Shown: piece after piece, positions 26,436-39,700 of the stretch | Position numbering within the stretch: the first letter of the stretch is position 1 | Layout of the letters: each line of letters opens with the position of its first letter | Assembly: GCA_008921705.1 (NCBI GenBank) | Contig: VFFE01009182.1 | Location: 2,291,136 to 2,355,135 of the forward strand | Length of the DNA: 64,000 nucleotides | Origin: Burhinus oedicnemus | Taxonomy: Eukaryota; Chordata; Aves; Charadriiformes; Burhinidae | Direction: 5' to 3' | Translations under genes and position numbers: made by a program | Notes under the pieces: model-generated | Database searches by the model: none | Seen by the model: the letters and a program-made list of their open reading frames with translations, nothing else | What the model was told of the DNA's origin: nothing

Positions 26436-29400
26436 ATATAGCTTTTATAAATGTCATTAACATATCATAAAAAAGTCACAAAACCAGAATGAGATAGCTC
26501 TCCGTTCCTGCAATTGAAATTACCCGAATTACACTTCACTTGTACTCTTACGTGAGTGACTGTTATCCAGGTGCCTGATGAGCATTTGTAGTTGAAATGA
26601 TACTAATAATCTCCCTGTCTCTTTCACTCTCATCCACAGAAGAAACAATTATGATTTATTTTATTTTATTCCTTTACTTTTTTACTGGTATGCCATTGCG
26701 TGAAGGACTCTCGGAGAGGACTATGTCAAATTTACTTTAAATTTACTCTGGAAAAGTGACAATACATGTGGCCGTTCAAATCTCCTGCACATCCAGCTTC
26801 AGCCTCTCACTTCGGTGAATTTATAGCTGTTTTTCTGGGAATGTAATTGTCCGGGACAGTTAATGGTAACAGAGGAAGAGGCAATGCCTCAGAGTGATAA
26901 GGCAGTCCTAAAGAAGCCATGATTTGGCACAGAAAGATTAAGCAGTACACTCATTTGTGAAGTGATGCTGAGTGATGATTCTGTTATTATCAGGTTGTAA
27001 CATATGTTCAGGTCAGCAGCATACATATTGCATCCTCAATTTCAAAATTAATTTTTTTGGAAAAAGATCAACGCTCAGTTTCTGAAAGCCAAAACTTCAG
27101 CTGTTTGAGTTAGAGAAGCTGGACCAGGTTAGAGGGGATTAGAAGTAACGTCTGTTATGGCGTGTCTGCTGCCACTTCTTAGCTGTCTGGTAATATAGCC
27201 TGTCACACAAGTTTAGGAGGGAGCACAGCTGATGCTAGAGGCACTCTGTGGTCCCTGCCCTTGCCACGTCCTTGTAACTCCACACACACCCATGTACACA
27301 TACTTCTCCTAAGCAAGCCATGTCATTTTGCTACCACTCGGTATTAGCCAAGGCAGAGTGCCCATTCACCCAGCGGAGTCTGCTCTGCCCCCGACAGTAA
27401 CGGTGTCGACCACACATCATTGCTTTACATGTGCTTCATATTACAGCTACTGTTGCGGCAGCAGCATCAGTGATGAGGTGCGCGTGACCACCTTTTGGCG
27501 GCTTGCTCCTAATCAATCATCCCTCTGCAGCCTGTTTTCAACTTGCTGCTTTTGGCCTACTGCCTTGTTATCTCATGGCTTCTTTCCTCCGCCGAGCATG
27601 GTAGCTGTGGTCTCAGAAAATTACCCTTATTTTTCTCTACTCAGGAACTATGGACCTCTCTACCGGCTGGCTGCTGCTGGCCACATGCTCTCCTGACTGG
27701 TTAGATGCTCCTTCCCTCACACAGATTACAGATCTGGCCCCAGAGAAGTAGAGGGCTGCCTGCCTGCAGGGATACCAAAAACAGCAGTTTTGCTGTTCAT
27801 TCAGTAATGCACTGAATGAATTCATCTAAGAAGTGACCCAAAGTGCTCTAGAATGGAAAAAGAATATGAATCTCAGACTTATTTTGGATTTAGAGCAATA
27901 CAACAGAGCTGTTCAACATGGGCATACCCTTTATGTTCCAAATAACAGGACTGAGCTAAATGTAATTTATCGATGAATGTGAATGAACGAGGTTAAAGAT
28001 TTCTTGTCATAGCAGGTAACTACCCCAAAGTGACGCAGAAACAGGCCTACAATGTAATGGATATTGGGGGGATCGTTAGAGTTGGTAGACTAGTTGCCAT
28101 AGTACCCAGCCATTGCATAAAGCACTAAAAATGCCTCACAGCTTTTCCCCTGTGGAAATACAATGTTCCATGGACATACTGCCAAGGAATAAGGGAATCT
28201 CCTGCTGCATTGGTCCCATCCTATTCTTGCATTAAAGGTTCAAACTACAGTAAATTAAGAAACTGTCTCAGTATTAAAAAAAAAAAAAAAAAAGCACAAC
28301 ACAAAAACTTCATGTTAGCCTTAGGCCAAATCTAAGATTGGAGTAAGGTGGCATCATTACCGAAAAGTCAAGAGAACCTTACTTCATCAAGGAATGTAAA
28401 GTAATTGAAAAGATAGTAGGAGAGTAAAATATTACACTCAGTTGCAGCAGTTTTTAGTACTGAGTGCTGTTCACTTTTGCTCTTACTATTGAAAGCTCAT
28501 AATAGCTCTAAGAGAAGGACATCCGCCCGCCACTCTCCTTGATGAGCAGCATAGTTCAAAGTGAAGAAAAGGACTACAGTTATGACAAACACTCAAGCAC
28601 CAGTCTCCTCAACTAAAAGATTTTATTTAAATTATATTGGTAAGAAAGGGAAGGAAAGCCGTAACTGCCCTAGGAGCCATCATTCAGGTGGCAGAAAGGT
28701 AACTGTGATTCCTGCTTTCAGTGGGGTTGCAGGTCCAAAACAACCCAACAAAAAATGTTCTCCGTAGTGGGCAAGGGAGCAGGTAAGTCCTGGCTCCACA
28801 TACTGTCCTGCACTTGATAACCAGAGTGGGAGATTAGGGTGCAGCAAAAAAGCATCTGCCCCATGAAAAGATCTGTTAAAAGCTTTTCTTTTGGGGGGAA
28901 AGGAGATCAGGAAGTGAAGCCATTTATCTCGGGGAAAACAGATGAATGAGAAGCTTTTGTAGGCTTTTAAATCAGTAAAATGTACATTGATTTTTTTGTT
29001 TTGGGTTCAAAAAAATGAAACCTGGAACCAGCTTTGGTTCAACTGCTGGTTTACTACCAAGCTTTACTTGCTTTTGTCATTTATTACAGGTGTGTCTGAA
29101 AGGATGGTCAGGAGCACCTTTTGTCCTAATTATTGGTATACAAATGCACAGGTTATATTTTCAAACAGCAAAGAGAACCTAAATGATATAAACTATGACC
29201 TTGTAACCTAAATTGCCAGCTTACAATCCTATAAAAGAGAAATAGTAACTTTCTGTTGCTCTGGATTTCATTAAGTAAGCATGACAAACTGGACACGTTG
29301 AAGGTGACTGAAGAGGGTCAGGTAAGATTCCTGTGGTGACAAGAGTGACTACATGTGTGTGAGTGTTCATGGAGGTGACCTCATATACAGTCATCACGTA

Positions 29401-30397
29401 AAATAATGAACTCTCCATCATTTGGGGTAATGGGAGGGGAAGAGGAATCTGGAACAATGTAATTGAGCCCAGACCTACAGGAACATCAACCTCCAATTAG
29501 ACAAACTCCCTCCCAACTGGTGCGCATACACTTATTTCTTCCCACGGACTGATTCAAATGCAGATATCTGCACTGTACGCATCCGCAGTTGAATGAGATG
29601 AATACTACTGCCAGGGTCTCTGCAACCCTGTGAAACAAGGTAAACTATCTGTACAGAGTAAGTACTCCACGACAAAATTTGCCTGAGGATGGCAAGCTTC
29701 ATTACTGATTTAATTCATTAATACTTACACCACCTTATCTTCTGATACAACACATAAAAGGATAAGGCCCAACATTAGACTAGACTAGACTGTGCTTCTG
29801 GACATTGCTACACTACAAACCAATAGTAAGCATCTTCTCAGAAGCTGCACGTGAAAAATGCAGGGCAAGAAGTAAGCATGAGTTGTTCAGTTGCAATAGG
29901 CAACTATTCTTCCCTGTGCAATAGGCAGTCAGTCTATAGCTGAGGTGGAAATCATACTCAAGTGTTATGACTCTCAGCTTGCATTTTAATGTCATTTAAA
30001 AATATTTGTACCCATCTATTCTAAATTATCATCTAACTCTATATTAATGAGATTTTCCTCAAAGTTTTCTATTTATTGGTAGGAAACCTTGCATCAAAAA
30101 CATTTCTAAACAATATATATTTAAATGGACCTCTAAGTTATTACTAATATTATAACCGTCTGCAGCTTTTCCTTTTTCAGGAATTACTTTAGGGTCATTT
30201 CTAGGCCACATGTGAAATCATAACAAGCTTTTATTTGATTCTAGGACACAGGCAAGAAAGAAATTTCAAAAAATTTCTTAAATCCCAAACCTGAAACTTT
30301 AACTTCCGTGTTTCTTACTCATTCATATTTTGGTTCTACTCCTAGTACTACAGTTTCTGAGTCAGAATTGCCTTTTGCTGTTTCCTTAGCATAAATG
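26436..30397. other. Noncoding stretch, no gene seen
   Basis: About 26750-27010 has motif-dense, repeat-free texture that could be a conserved element, but this is unproven. A moderately GC-rich patch at about 27330-27700 carries a 122-codon plus-strand frame (27328-27696) with no recognisable protein features. An A18 run lies at 28276-28293. No transposon body was recognised next to the A-run. Confidence 0.5.
28276..28293. repeat. A18 homopolymer
   Basis: A run of 18 A residues following 'gtatt'. No LINE or retrocopy body was recognised upstream, so its origin is open. Confidence 0.9.
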
Positions 30398-30417
30398 NNN
30401 NNNNNNNNNNNNNNNNN
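30398..30417. other. Assembly gap (20 N)
   Basis: Twenty consecutive N residues interrupt the sequence. The flanks are ordinary AT-rich DNA and do not suggest what is missing. The true size of the gap is unknown. Confidence 0.99.
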
Positions 30418-31006
30418 GGAAAGAACTAGCTATTAAAGCAGGATGTCTCTGTTATTTGAAGTAAGGAGACAGTAAATGGTATTTCTCTCACCCTTTCTTG
30501 GGTTGGTTTTTTTTGTTTTGGTTTATTTGTTTGTTTGTTTCTGCTCTGTATTTCAATAAGTGAAACAGAGGCAAATACTTTGTTTCATGCAAAACGCAAA
30601 ACCTTCCCTCAAGCAGGGCTGGGTACATGAATGAGTGACTCCCTCTCTTACTCATGCTTCTCCGATTCAGGTACTTTTAAAAGTCCTGTTTCTATTCCCT
30701 TAAAGTTCTATAGCAAAATTCTCACTGGTTTTGATGGCAGCTGAAGAGTACAACTGGATTACTCTTTCTACTTGAATTTGTGACCAAGGAAATGGAATTC
30801 CAAAGCATGACCTTGAACCCATGTTTTTTACATATTGGAGAAATACCTGGGTCAAAACCAACAGGCAAGTTGTTTTGGATTTTTTTTAATAACTTTTATA
30901 ACTTGATATACGTTTCTGAAATGAAGTTTAACCCGTCTTACAAAGGCGAAATGTAATAAAAGTCTCATAAATCATTTAAAGCTGGACATATATATTGGTT
31001 CCAGCT

Positions 31007-31022
31007 ACACACACACACACAC
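31007..31022. repeat. (AC)8 microsatellite
   Basis: Eight uninterrupted AC units followed by an A-run and CCCCC. Confidence 0.9.
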
Positions 31023-33225
31023 AAAAAACCCCCACCTAGGCTATGAGACACAAGAGTCTTATGGCACAATATGTGCTTGTTCATGAGTTTTGGAAAACTA
31101 CATTAACCTTTTATATTCTCATTATATTGTGATTTGTCTTATTTCCTAAGATTACAAGGAATGACACAATTGGATTTTGCCACACGTCTTGTCCAGCATT
31201 TCAAAAGTATTCAAGATCATTACAAATTAAATGACACAATAACATGGTCAATATTTCATTTGCTGCTTCGCAGCTGTCAGCAGGTGTGCCTCTGATCTCA
31301 AACACAAGAGAGACAGCCAAATCTCACTACTGCATTTTGGAAAGAGCCTGTCTGCCCATTATGATGGCTGCAAACTATTCCAACATACGTGGGTTATTAC
31401 TAACATATATTTTGATGCTCTACCTTCCTATCACTTGGATCCAATCCAATCTTTCATAGAAAGAAAACAGTTGGTAACTATTTTCAAGGTTCTTTTTTTT
31501 TTTCGGCACTGATTCTCTTAGATGGCGATTTGGGTTATTCCTAATACTACATACGTTCCTGAAAATACTGCATAGGATCTAACTCAGAATTCCCTTTCTA
31601 CAGAATAGTCCTGCTAAATCATATTTGAAGAGTCACCACGCTTTAGCTGAATCACAATTCATTTTTCACTAAAAATAAAACATAAAACAACTTTCAATAG
31701 GTTCATACCAACGTTTTACCTTTAAATATCAGTTCATCTCTTCAAGAGAAATTCAAACTGTATGTGCTAGAAAAACAGCTGCCATAATATGGGCCTACCT
31801 TTGCTCCTGTGAGCTGAACCACTGCCAGGCAATAATAGGCTGGAACTAACAGGAATGGCTCTGCACTGCTAGAGTTGCACAGACTCCTGCACCTTATCAC
31901 TGAATTGGCAAATATTGCCCCAAACCAACACGACAGAACTTGCTAAAATGTAAAATTTCACTAAGTATAATACTATTTCATAAATGTCCATGACACAAAA
32001 GTATTAATAAGCCTAGAGAAAAGAAAGGTAATGCAAAAGTTCCTTAGTATCCTATTTGAATAAACAGATAATTAAATCACAACTTTTGAATGCACCTTCC
32101 GGATCCATTTTCCTTATCCATTTTAAGATAAAAAATGGATTCTACAACATCTTTACATGTATTCATAGGCATAGACACCCACCCATCCGCAGAATCTTCC
32201 TTGTAGTTATTGCTATAATAATGTGACACGTTGCAGTAAATCAGTACTTTTGTGCTCTCTATCTCAGACTTTACTGATATGGTGTGACAGTTCCAGCATC
32301 TCTTAAATAGTCTTCTAATCTTTTTGCACTTTGAATCACACATGAAAATTTAATTACGTGCAATTCTTCTATCAAAGTTTTCCTAATCTACTACAGCCAA
32401 TAATATAATATTGTAAAAGGAAAAACCATTAAATTTTACAAGATGGGTATTCAAGTAATCATTTTTTTTCCTCTGAGATACTGAATTATTATTTTGAACT
32501 CATATAGCTACCAGACATGGAACAGAAAGCAGCCACATCTTGTAGAATCATGCAGTTAACAAAAATGCGGAGGTTAAAAATGTAGCTGATCATGTAAACA
32601 TCCAACCTTATGAGAATTTACTGTCACAGAAAACCCATTAGCAGGTAATTTAGAATCTGGTCTGTTCAGAGAGCTGCATTTTATGGTAGAATCCACTAGG
32701 TTCCTCTTTGATGAGCATCCCACAGTATTTATCTTAATTCCAGAACATGCAGAAAGCAATGGCCACAGGAGTCTCTATTTTTATTTCAAACCTAACCTCT
32801 TTTCCTTAAAAGTGATATTTTGACCAATGCAGCCACTTTAATGAAAATACACCAATAAACTGGATTACAAGGTTTTGACGATGACTTTCATATCCTAATC
32901 AAAGCCAATGCAAAGCATTACGTGAACATAATTGATAGGAAATAGGACAAAGGTTACATAAACAAAGATAACTGTGCATGTGTATATTCATACCTGCATA
33001 TGAATTCTTTCACAATAGTATTTGCTAATGTTACAATACTGATAGCAGGGGTAGGGTTTGTACTGTCACATTGCCACATTCCACTTTCCTGCAGCTAAGG
33101 AGGAAACACTTCTCCTTATGTTAGGCAAATACAAGAAAGGGTAGAGAGAAAAAAAGGGATTTTAATTCTGTGTAGTAAGTAGAAACTGATTTGTATCAGT
33201 TTTCTAAGACAATTTGCCTGTCAGG

Positions 33226-33244
33226 AAAAAAAAAAAAAAAAAAA
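33226..33244. repeat. A19 homopolymer
   Basis: The longest A-run in the window. No attached transposon body was recognised. Confidence 0.9.
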
Positions 33245-35292
33245 GGTGTTCTTAAAGTAAATCTCACAAAGCTGTTAACTGAATTTCCTCTCCTGACACA
33301 TACTCCCAAAATGCAATGGCCAAGCTGTGGCACTCCAGCTGCACAGCCAGCAATCAGCAGAGAGGAGTGAAGCTCTCCTTCCTCATGTCCCCTTCTAATA
33401 GTCAAACACCTTCAGCAACAAGAACCAGGAGCAACTGCAAGGATCCCAGCTCCGTGCAGTAGCGACCAGCCAAGGCATGGCGATACTCCACATAATAAGG
33501 AAAAATTTTAACCTGTGTGTCATAAAACTGCACTGCTTGCCTTTATATATGTTTCTCTCTAATGCAGAAAAATAAGGCAGAGCATGCAAATGATCATACT
33601 GAGGTATCTCTAATATATCTATTTTTTTATACCACACTGTAAGAATTTTGGTGCAATGAGAACACAGATTAAAATCTGCTCTACTGATTACTAAGATTAA
33701 TATGCAGACTGTGGGACGTTCACGTGCCCCTGTCTCTGATAACAGATTAGAGTAGGACATTGGGTAGAGAATTCCTCTGTAGAGTCACCTTGCACCACAT
33801 TTTTAGAAGTCTGGACAAAGGTATTTTATACTGAGTTACATTAAGAGAAACGGAGCAACTTTATGACAAAAGAGGATCTGAGGTCGCAGAAAAACAAAAT
33901 CCTGTCCAGCAGACAAAAAAAATCAAGTTGTTTGTTTGTACAGTTCAAAACACTGGCATATATATAGTGTTAATATTTTGATGTTTTCTTCTTCAATAGG
34001 AAAATAATCTTGTTAGCCTGATTCAGTGAATGTTAAATGAGAACATGATTTTCTGAAGCTTTTTCTTTTTAAGAAGTTGTCCATTAACATTTCATTTAGA
34101 AAAATAAGATTCTAGTATCAGAGACAATGATTCAAACTAAAATGCTTTAAAAAAACCCTAGCTAGTCACCAGGCACTTTCTATAACATTTTATAGTATCG
34201 AGAATATTTTTAAGCATATAATTCCATAATATCAGTGATAGATTAGGGTTTGATATCCATCTCAAGTGCCAGATTTTTTACACTTCCTATATCCTTCAAT
34301 AATGAATTAACTTTTTGCTTAATGATTAAAAGTTTAATTAATTTACTGAAAACAGGCACAACTAACTATTCTTTTAATTAAGAAAATTCATTAAGATCCA
34401 CCATTATCTTTGAAACTGTTTGAAGTTTAAAATGTTGTAATGTTATTTTATAAATGTCACTTTAATAAAGTTTAAGAAAAATGACAGCATATTACGTTTA
34501 AAATGACAGAGAAGTAATTTCAGGATTTCTTTTATGTGATGAACACAGTATTTTAGCTCTCTTGTATTTCCCAAGAGATATCTGGACTCAATACATCAAA
34601 GATTAATACTATTAATTAAAAGCATGCACTATTTACTAGTCACGAGTTTGGGCAGATTCTGTTTATTTTTTTCCAAAGGTTCTTTTATGCATACAGGAAA
34701 GGGGGCAGGGGGAGGGAATAAGACTCATTTGTACATATACCAAGTAAAAATTAAACATGTTCACTTGGATGAACTTCACTTTTAATGAACACATTAAAAT
34801 TGTTCATAAACACAAGAGTACATTTCACATCCTTCAATTTTCGTTAGTAACTCAGACTTCATGCTCCATAATTTGCCTCCTCTCTTTCCCAGATACCTTC
34901 ATTTTCTTCTAACGCGACAAAGGGATTTAAAAAAAAACCAAATGAGGATTCCTGTTAGGTAGGCATATTAAGAACCTAAGTTTAGCTTTATATCACCTAC
35001 CACAAGGTGACCATTTGCCAATTTACTGACGTGTCAGAGTAGGATGTAGCATTAGTTCGACTGAAGTTGTAGTGTAAACGTAAGCACTTTAGTTATAACA
35101 GAAGCTTAAGGCTTTAAACGGTAAGCCTTTTCCGGCCTACAAACGCAATAAATTTTTCCATCTAACTACTATGAAAAATCCTGATATCTTTCACTTACAC
35201 TTGAGCTGCACAGCTAATACTCTGTTAATGTGAAATAGAGATGCCTTTGTCCTGAAGCTTGAAAATGGTGGAGGAATCACTAAAACTGGAGA

Positions 35293-35332
35293 AGCTCTAG
35301 TAGTCTACAGACTAGTAGCTCTAGTAGTCTAC
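35293..35332. repeat. Two-copy tandem repeat, 24-bp period
   Basis: AGCTCTAGTAGTCTAC occurs at 35293-35308 and again, perfectly, at 35317-35332, with AGACTAGT between. Perfect identity suggests a recent local duplication. Confidence 0.9.
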
Positions 35333-36189
35333 TCTTTAGCACAGTGAGAGCCCTAACACTTCAGAAACATGAGCGAACAAATGTCATTTTCAGACACTCT
35401 TGAATCCTGGTCTGACATAAAGAGCTGGGGAGTGGTGTGAAAAATATCCTAGTTTAATGGTCTCAGCAATACTATTTTAGAAGGCAAAGAGATTTTTTTT
35501 TTTTTCCAACTTTCAAGGGTTCATAGAGACATTCCCAAAAGAAATATGTTCACAAGTGTGTCAAAAATGCTACTGGTTAAAAGCACCATGATGGAGTAAT
35601 TTATTATTGAGAAATAGACCTGAAATAACACTAAGTGCCTATCACTTACAGTATGGGAGATGCTTCATCTGTTAAAATATAGTGCGAAAAGACAAAAAAC
35701 CAAAAAAATCTCCTTTTGTACAAAAATACTGTTCAATAGCATTCCCTGAATTCTACATATGAGCCTACTGACATGGTGTTGAAAATAGTCAAAAATCACC
35801 TGGAAGAGGGGGAAAAAGTGAGATTACAAAGTTACCTATGGCTACCTAATTATATTTAGTATCAATACAGCCAAGGGCTATCTGCAACTCATAACAGAGA
35901 GTTCCCAAGTTTCCGGATGACTCAGCATTAATGTAACAGATGATAGCCACTGCAGAGTAACGTCCAACTTCAGTTAGGCATTTGGAAAAAATATTCAGCA
36001 GTGGAGGAACCTGATTTTGTTCATTTATTTAATCAGTCTTTGATGAAAGCAAGCATTTCCAATGTCGGAATTTGTTAGGAAAGCACAAGAGACAAAAGAG
36101 GAGCTACCATTGTGCTAGTGCACAGGAGTCAGAATGCAGCCACATCTTGGGTGCAGGGCATGTTTCTTTTCTCTCCATCTTAAGAGGAT

Positions 36190-36700
36190 GCATGGACAGA
36201 AAATATACGAAAAAGGCAATCCTTATGGATTGAACAACTATAGTGTGAAGAATGACAAAAAACTCAGGGAATCTTTAGATTGGAAAACAGATTATGAGAT
36301 ACAGAGTTGACAGCGGTCAATGTAAGTCATGAATAGCAAGGAGGACAGCAACTGTTCATTGAGTCCTTCCTTCAATAGGGGAAAAATTAGGGGCATTGGA
36401 TGAAACAACCGAAAAACAAGTTCAAACTCAAAGGTATAATTCTTCACACATTGGAGAGCTCAGCTATGCCCTGGCTAGCTAACTGCTATTACTGCATTTT
36501 ACATAATTTCAAAAAGCAACTGAAGACATTCTTGGAAGACGAACACATCAAAAGATAGGTATGTAAATTCCTGAGCTGTAAACTGATAGAGACAGTGAGA
36601 AAATTTTGGAAAGGTAGTTTTATACCTGCTCTTACCAGAGAATACTAGAAATAGGACAGTGTGCCAGATGAATCTGTGGCCTGACCTGGTATTCTCTGTG
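36190..36700 (+). mobile_element. Ancient CR1 LINE, RT C-terminus and 3' UTR
   Basis: The plus strand follows the old amniote CR1 3' end in order. A 'gaaaaaattcaaaaaagggcaac..atgatt' counterpart is near 36200-36235. The 'gactgttcagcttggaaaagagacga' counterpart is near 36268-36295. 'atcatgaatggtg..gaa' is recalled near 36327-36345, and 'tacttcttcacaca' near 36435-36450. 'ttcaaaaa..actgaa..ttcttggaagac' is at about 36508-36540. The terminal 'gccagatgaatctgtggcctgacctggtat' is at 36663-36692. The frame is broken throughout. It is the same family type as the fossil at 5502-6085 but in the opposite orientation. Confidence 0.7.
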
Positions 36701-39700
36701 TTTTTATAATAATTTTAACAATTATTTTAACTCATAAAAGAAACATACTTAATAACAACTATGGGTTAATTTATTCACGAGATTTGTTGTTGCATCAATA
36801 TTCAGTGATCTGAAATTGTGAAATGCCTAAGCGTGCAAGTAAGCATTGAAAAACTCATAAGATTAAGACTAGCCAAATTCTTTGACACAGTAAGGCTGCA
36901 ATAAGAAGATTTTTTTTTTATGGGAATCTTTATAATCCAGTGCAATCTGAAGTGCTATCTTGGATAGCAACAGAAGCATCGATTACTTTTTTTTTTTTTT
37001 TACATATTTCAATAAAATACAAACTTTTAGAAAGTATAAAGCAAAACCCAACTGTATGGATGTGCAAAATTAACAGTATAAACTCAGGAATTGAGTCAGC
37101 CTTTTTTTTTTTCTCTTTGTAAATGCAATGCTATAAATTTAAATCCACTTGGAGTTCTGTTTTCTTACCAAAAGATCTGTATCTGCACGAGTTCCATAGG
37201 TTGCCATGCTATTTTGTTGGATTAATGACAAAAACCCTATGCATGTATAATCAGGGTAACGTGGTAGTACATTTCAGCTTCTTCAGGTCATTTATAATTT
37301 ATGCAATTTGTTCCCTCTTTTTTAATGGCAACATTTTTCATTCAAAGTTGTGCTTCCCTCAGCTGCAAAATGGAGAGTCATTCATTTAATGTATGCAGAT
37401 GGAAAACAGAAAGGTCAGACAAATTGCAGTCTTGTATTTTGCAAGAAAAGTATAATTCCACACCCTTCCTGAAGAAAATACTCAGAAACATACTTCAAAA
37501 TATAGTTTAAGAACTACAGCAAAAGGACGACTGTGAAAATATTTATCCTGTCATTATGCTGAAATAGCTTGAAAAATAGTACCATTTTCTTAAAAGTATA
37601 TGATCATCCAATGTCCATTCTGCTTATTTAGCACTAATTTTGGTCTGAAAAGAGAGAAATAAAATAAAAAAGCTACTTTCAAGGTAAACAACAAGAAATG
37701 AAAGTCTCAAATCTAAAACTATGTGTATTTCACCATTATGAAAGATATTTTGAGGAAAAGTATTACATTTTAAAGACCCTCTAACTAAAGATTAACAAAA
37801 TTAAAATAGGCCTAGTTACTTTATGGACAACTAAATCTTTTCCTGCTTTAATTTTTAAGTCTAGTTAAATATTATTGAAAACAAACTAAATATTACATTA
37901 CTTGGTTTGATTTTTATATTTCCATCTATATAAAATATGTAGGCTGATTCTATGCTCAATCTGTATGTCATTAAAAAGGATCAATAACAGATTTTTTTTT
38001 TTTTTAACTAGTTTGTAATGGTTTTACCAGAACTGTCAACTGGTAAACAAAATGAGTTGGATACCTACTTGTTACATTAATATGTGAACAATGTGAAGGA
38101 AGGGATATCTGTTTCCCCAAAGCATTTTTAAAAAGGCTTAGTTTAAAATTTTAAACAGAATCCAGAAATTTCCATTTCACCAAAAAATAATAAAGTCCAG
38201 TTGTTGATTTATCCATTAATATAAGCAAAAGACAGATAATTTATAATTTTTTTTTCCTAAACAGAGCATAGCTTTTCAATGTCAAAAAGCCAATTGTGTA
38301 AGTCTTTCTGTTTGACTTGTTATTCAGTGGAACACACTGGAAGTACTACAGGGCAAATCTCTGTCATCATTTAGAGCCAAGTTCCTCAGCCACCTTACAG
38401 AGAGTGTTGTTACTAATACAGTTTCATTATCTCTTTGCAGTGGATCAGATTCAGAAATCCAGTGGTTTGATGATATTTAGTGATCCTCTGAAAGAGAGGC
38501 ATATCCATGTCTTCAGTGGAAAAGTCCCTCACTTTTTTTGGTGTATCTCATTCAATTCTAGGGAGACAAAGAAACAAAGGCAAAAAAAATTACCGTGAAA
38601 GAAATGTGTTCATTAGACAAATGAAGTTTCTGCACCTTCTTTTTAGAACAGAGTGTATTCTTAAATGTAAAAAGATTAAAAAAGCAGTATCTCTACTAAA
38701 TCTATACTGTAAAAAATGTCAAGCAGTAAAGGGAGCTAAAAATACAATAGAATTTATGTGTTTATTAGCATAGCACTATTAAGCAGTAGTCAGCAAAACT
38801 GCTTCTCAAAATCTTGAATATCACCCTTTTAAATTTATTTGTTGTTTTTAATATTCATGACTTGCAACATTTTTGGATGACAGTGCTGGAGTGGTGGTGA
38901 ATTCAATGGTAAAGTAACTTCATTTAAATATCAAAGTTAAATTTCTGGGCTTAACAGGATGCTGCTAAGCTGGACGCCAACGTTTTCATAGTGAGGAAAT
39001 ACCTTTCATCAATTCCTCACCATATCTTTAAAACTATTTGATTTCCTGAAAAAGTGCAATTCAACTCAATTTGCTAAGTGATTCAGATGAACAGAAACAG
39101 AAGAAAAATATCAATGTTCAAGAATTTCTAGGATGAATTATGTCAACAGCCACAAGGGCTCTGGAGGGCTATTCACAAAAAAGCCACGAAGGCCCTGTAA
39201 CACCGTGGTTTGTTACTCACTAAAAATCTATGAGAAGCGAATCAAATTCTGTTTCTTCCTACTTCAGAATAAAAGCTTAAAACAAAATTGCCTGTGTCTC
39301 AGGTGCGTGTAGTGGTACCAACCACCATCATCTGTGGCGTTCAGTCATATAATACTATGGTGCAATGACGAGTTCCTAAGTACTCCTCCTGTTGCATTTT
39401 ATGAAAAATCTTCATATCGGACTTTGTATTCAGTGAGTTTAACCACTAGACCAAATGTGTCTTTCTCTCCCTCTGTCTAATGTGTATGTAAGTCATAATC
39501 ACCGAGAGCTGAAGAATACACCTCAGCAAGCACATCTTTCAATATTTTAAAGATGTTTCCAAGGAATATTGTCATGTACTGAATTTCCTTTTCTGTTGTT
39601 CTGTTTAAAATTTCATGACATCATGTTACTTTTCAGAATAGGGCAAGACTATCTCATTCAAATGGAAAGTCTAGCTTTCTATGAGTTTCTATTCATGAAT

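Larger units (their letters stand above)
30418..36189. other. AT-rich noncoding stretch, no gene seen
   Basis: It holds a T/G-rich tract at 30501-30540, (AC)8 at 31007-31022, A19 at 33226-33244, a two-copy 24-bp-period tandem repeat at 35293-35332 and T13 at 35493-35505. Open frames are short; the longest is 121 codons (33395-33760, minus), without recognisable content. Confidence 0.5.

Noticed and set aside
39120..39330. Possible LTR (AATAAA followed by GT-rich sequence, inverted short words)
   Set aside because: No TG...CA termini, no TATA at the right spacing and no target duplication could be made out.
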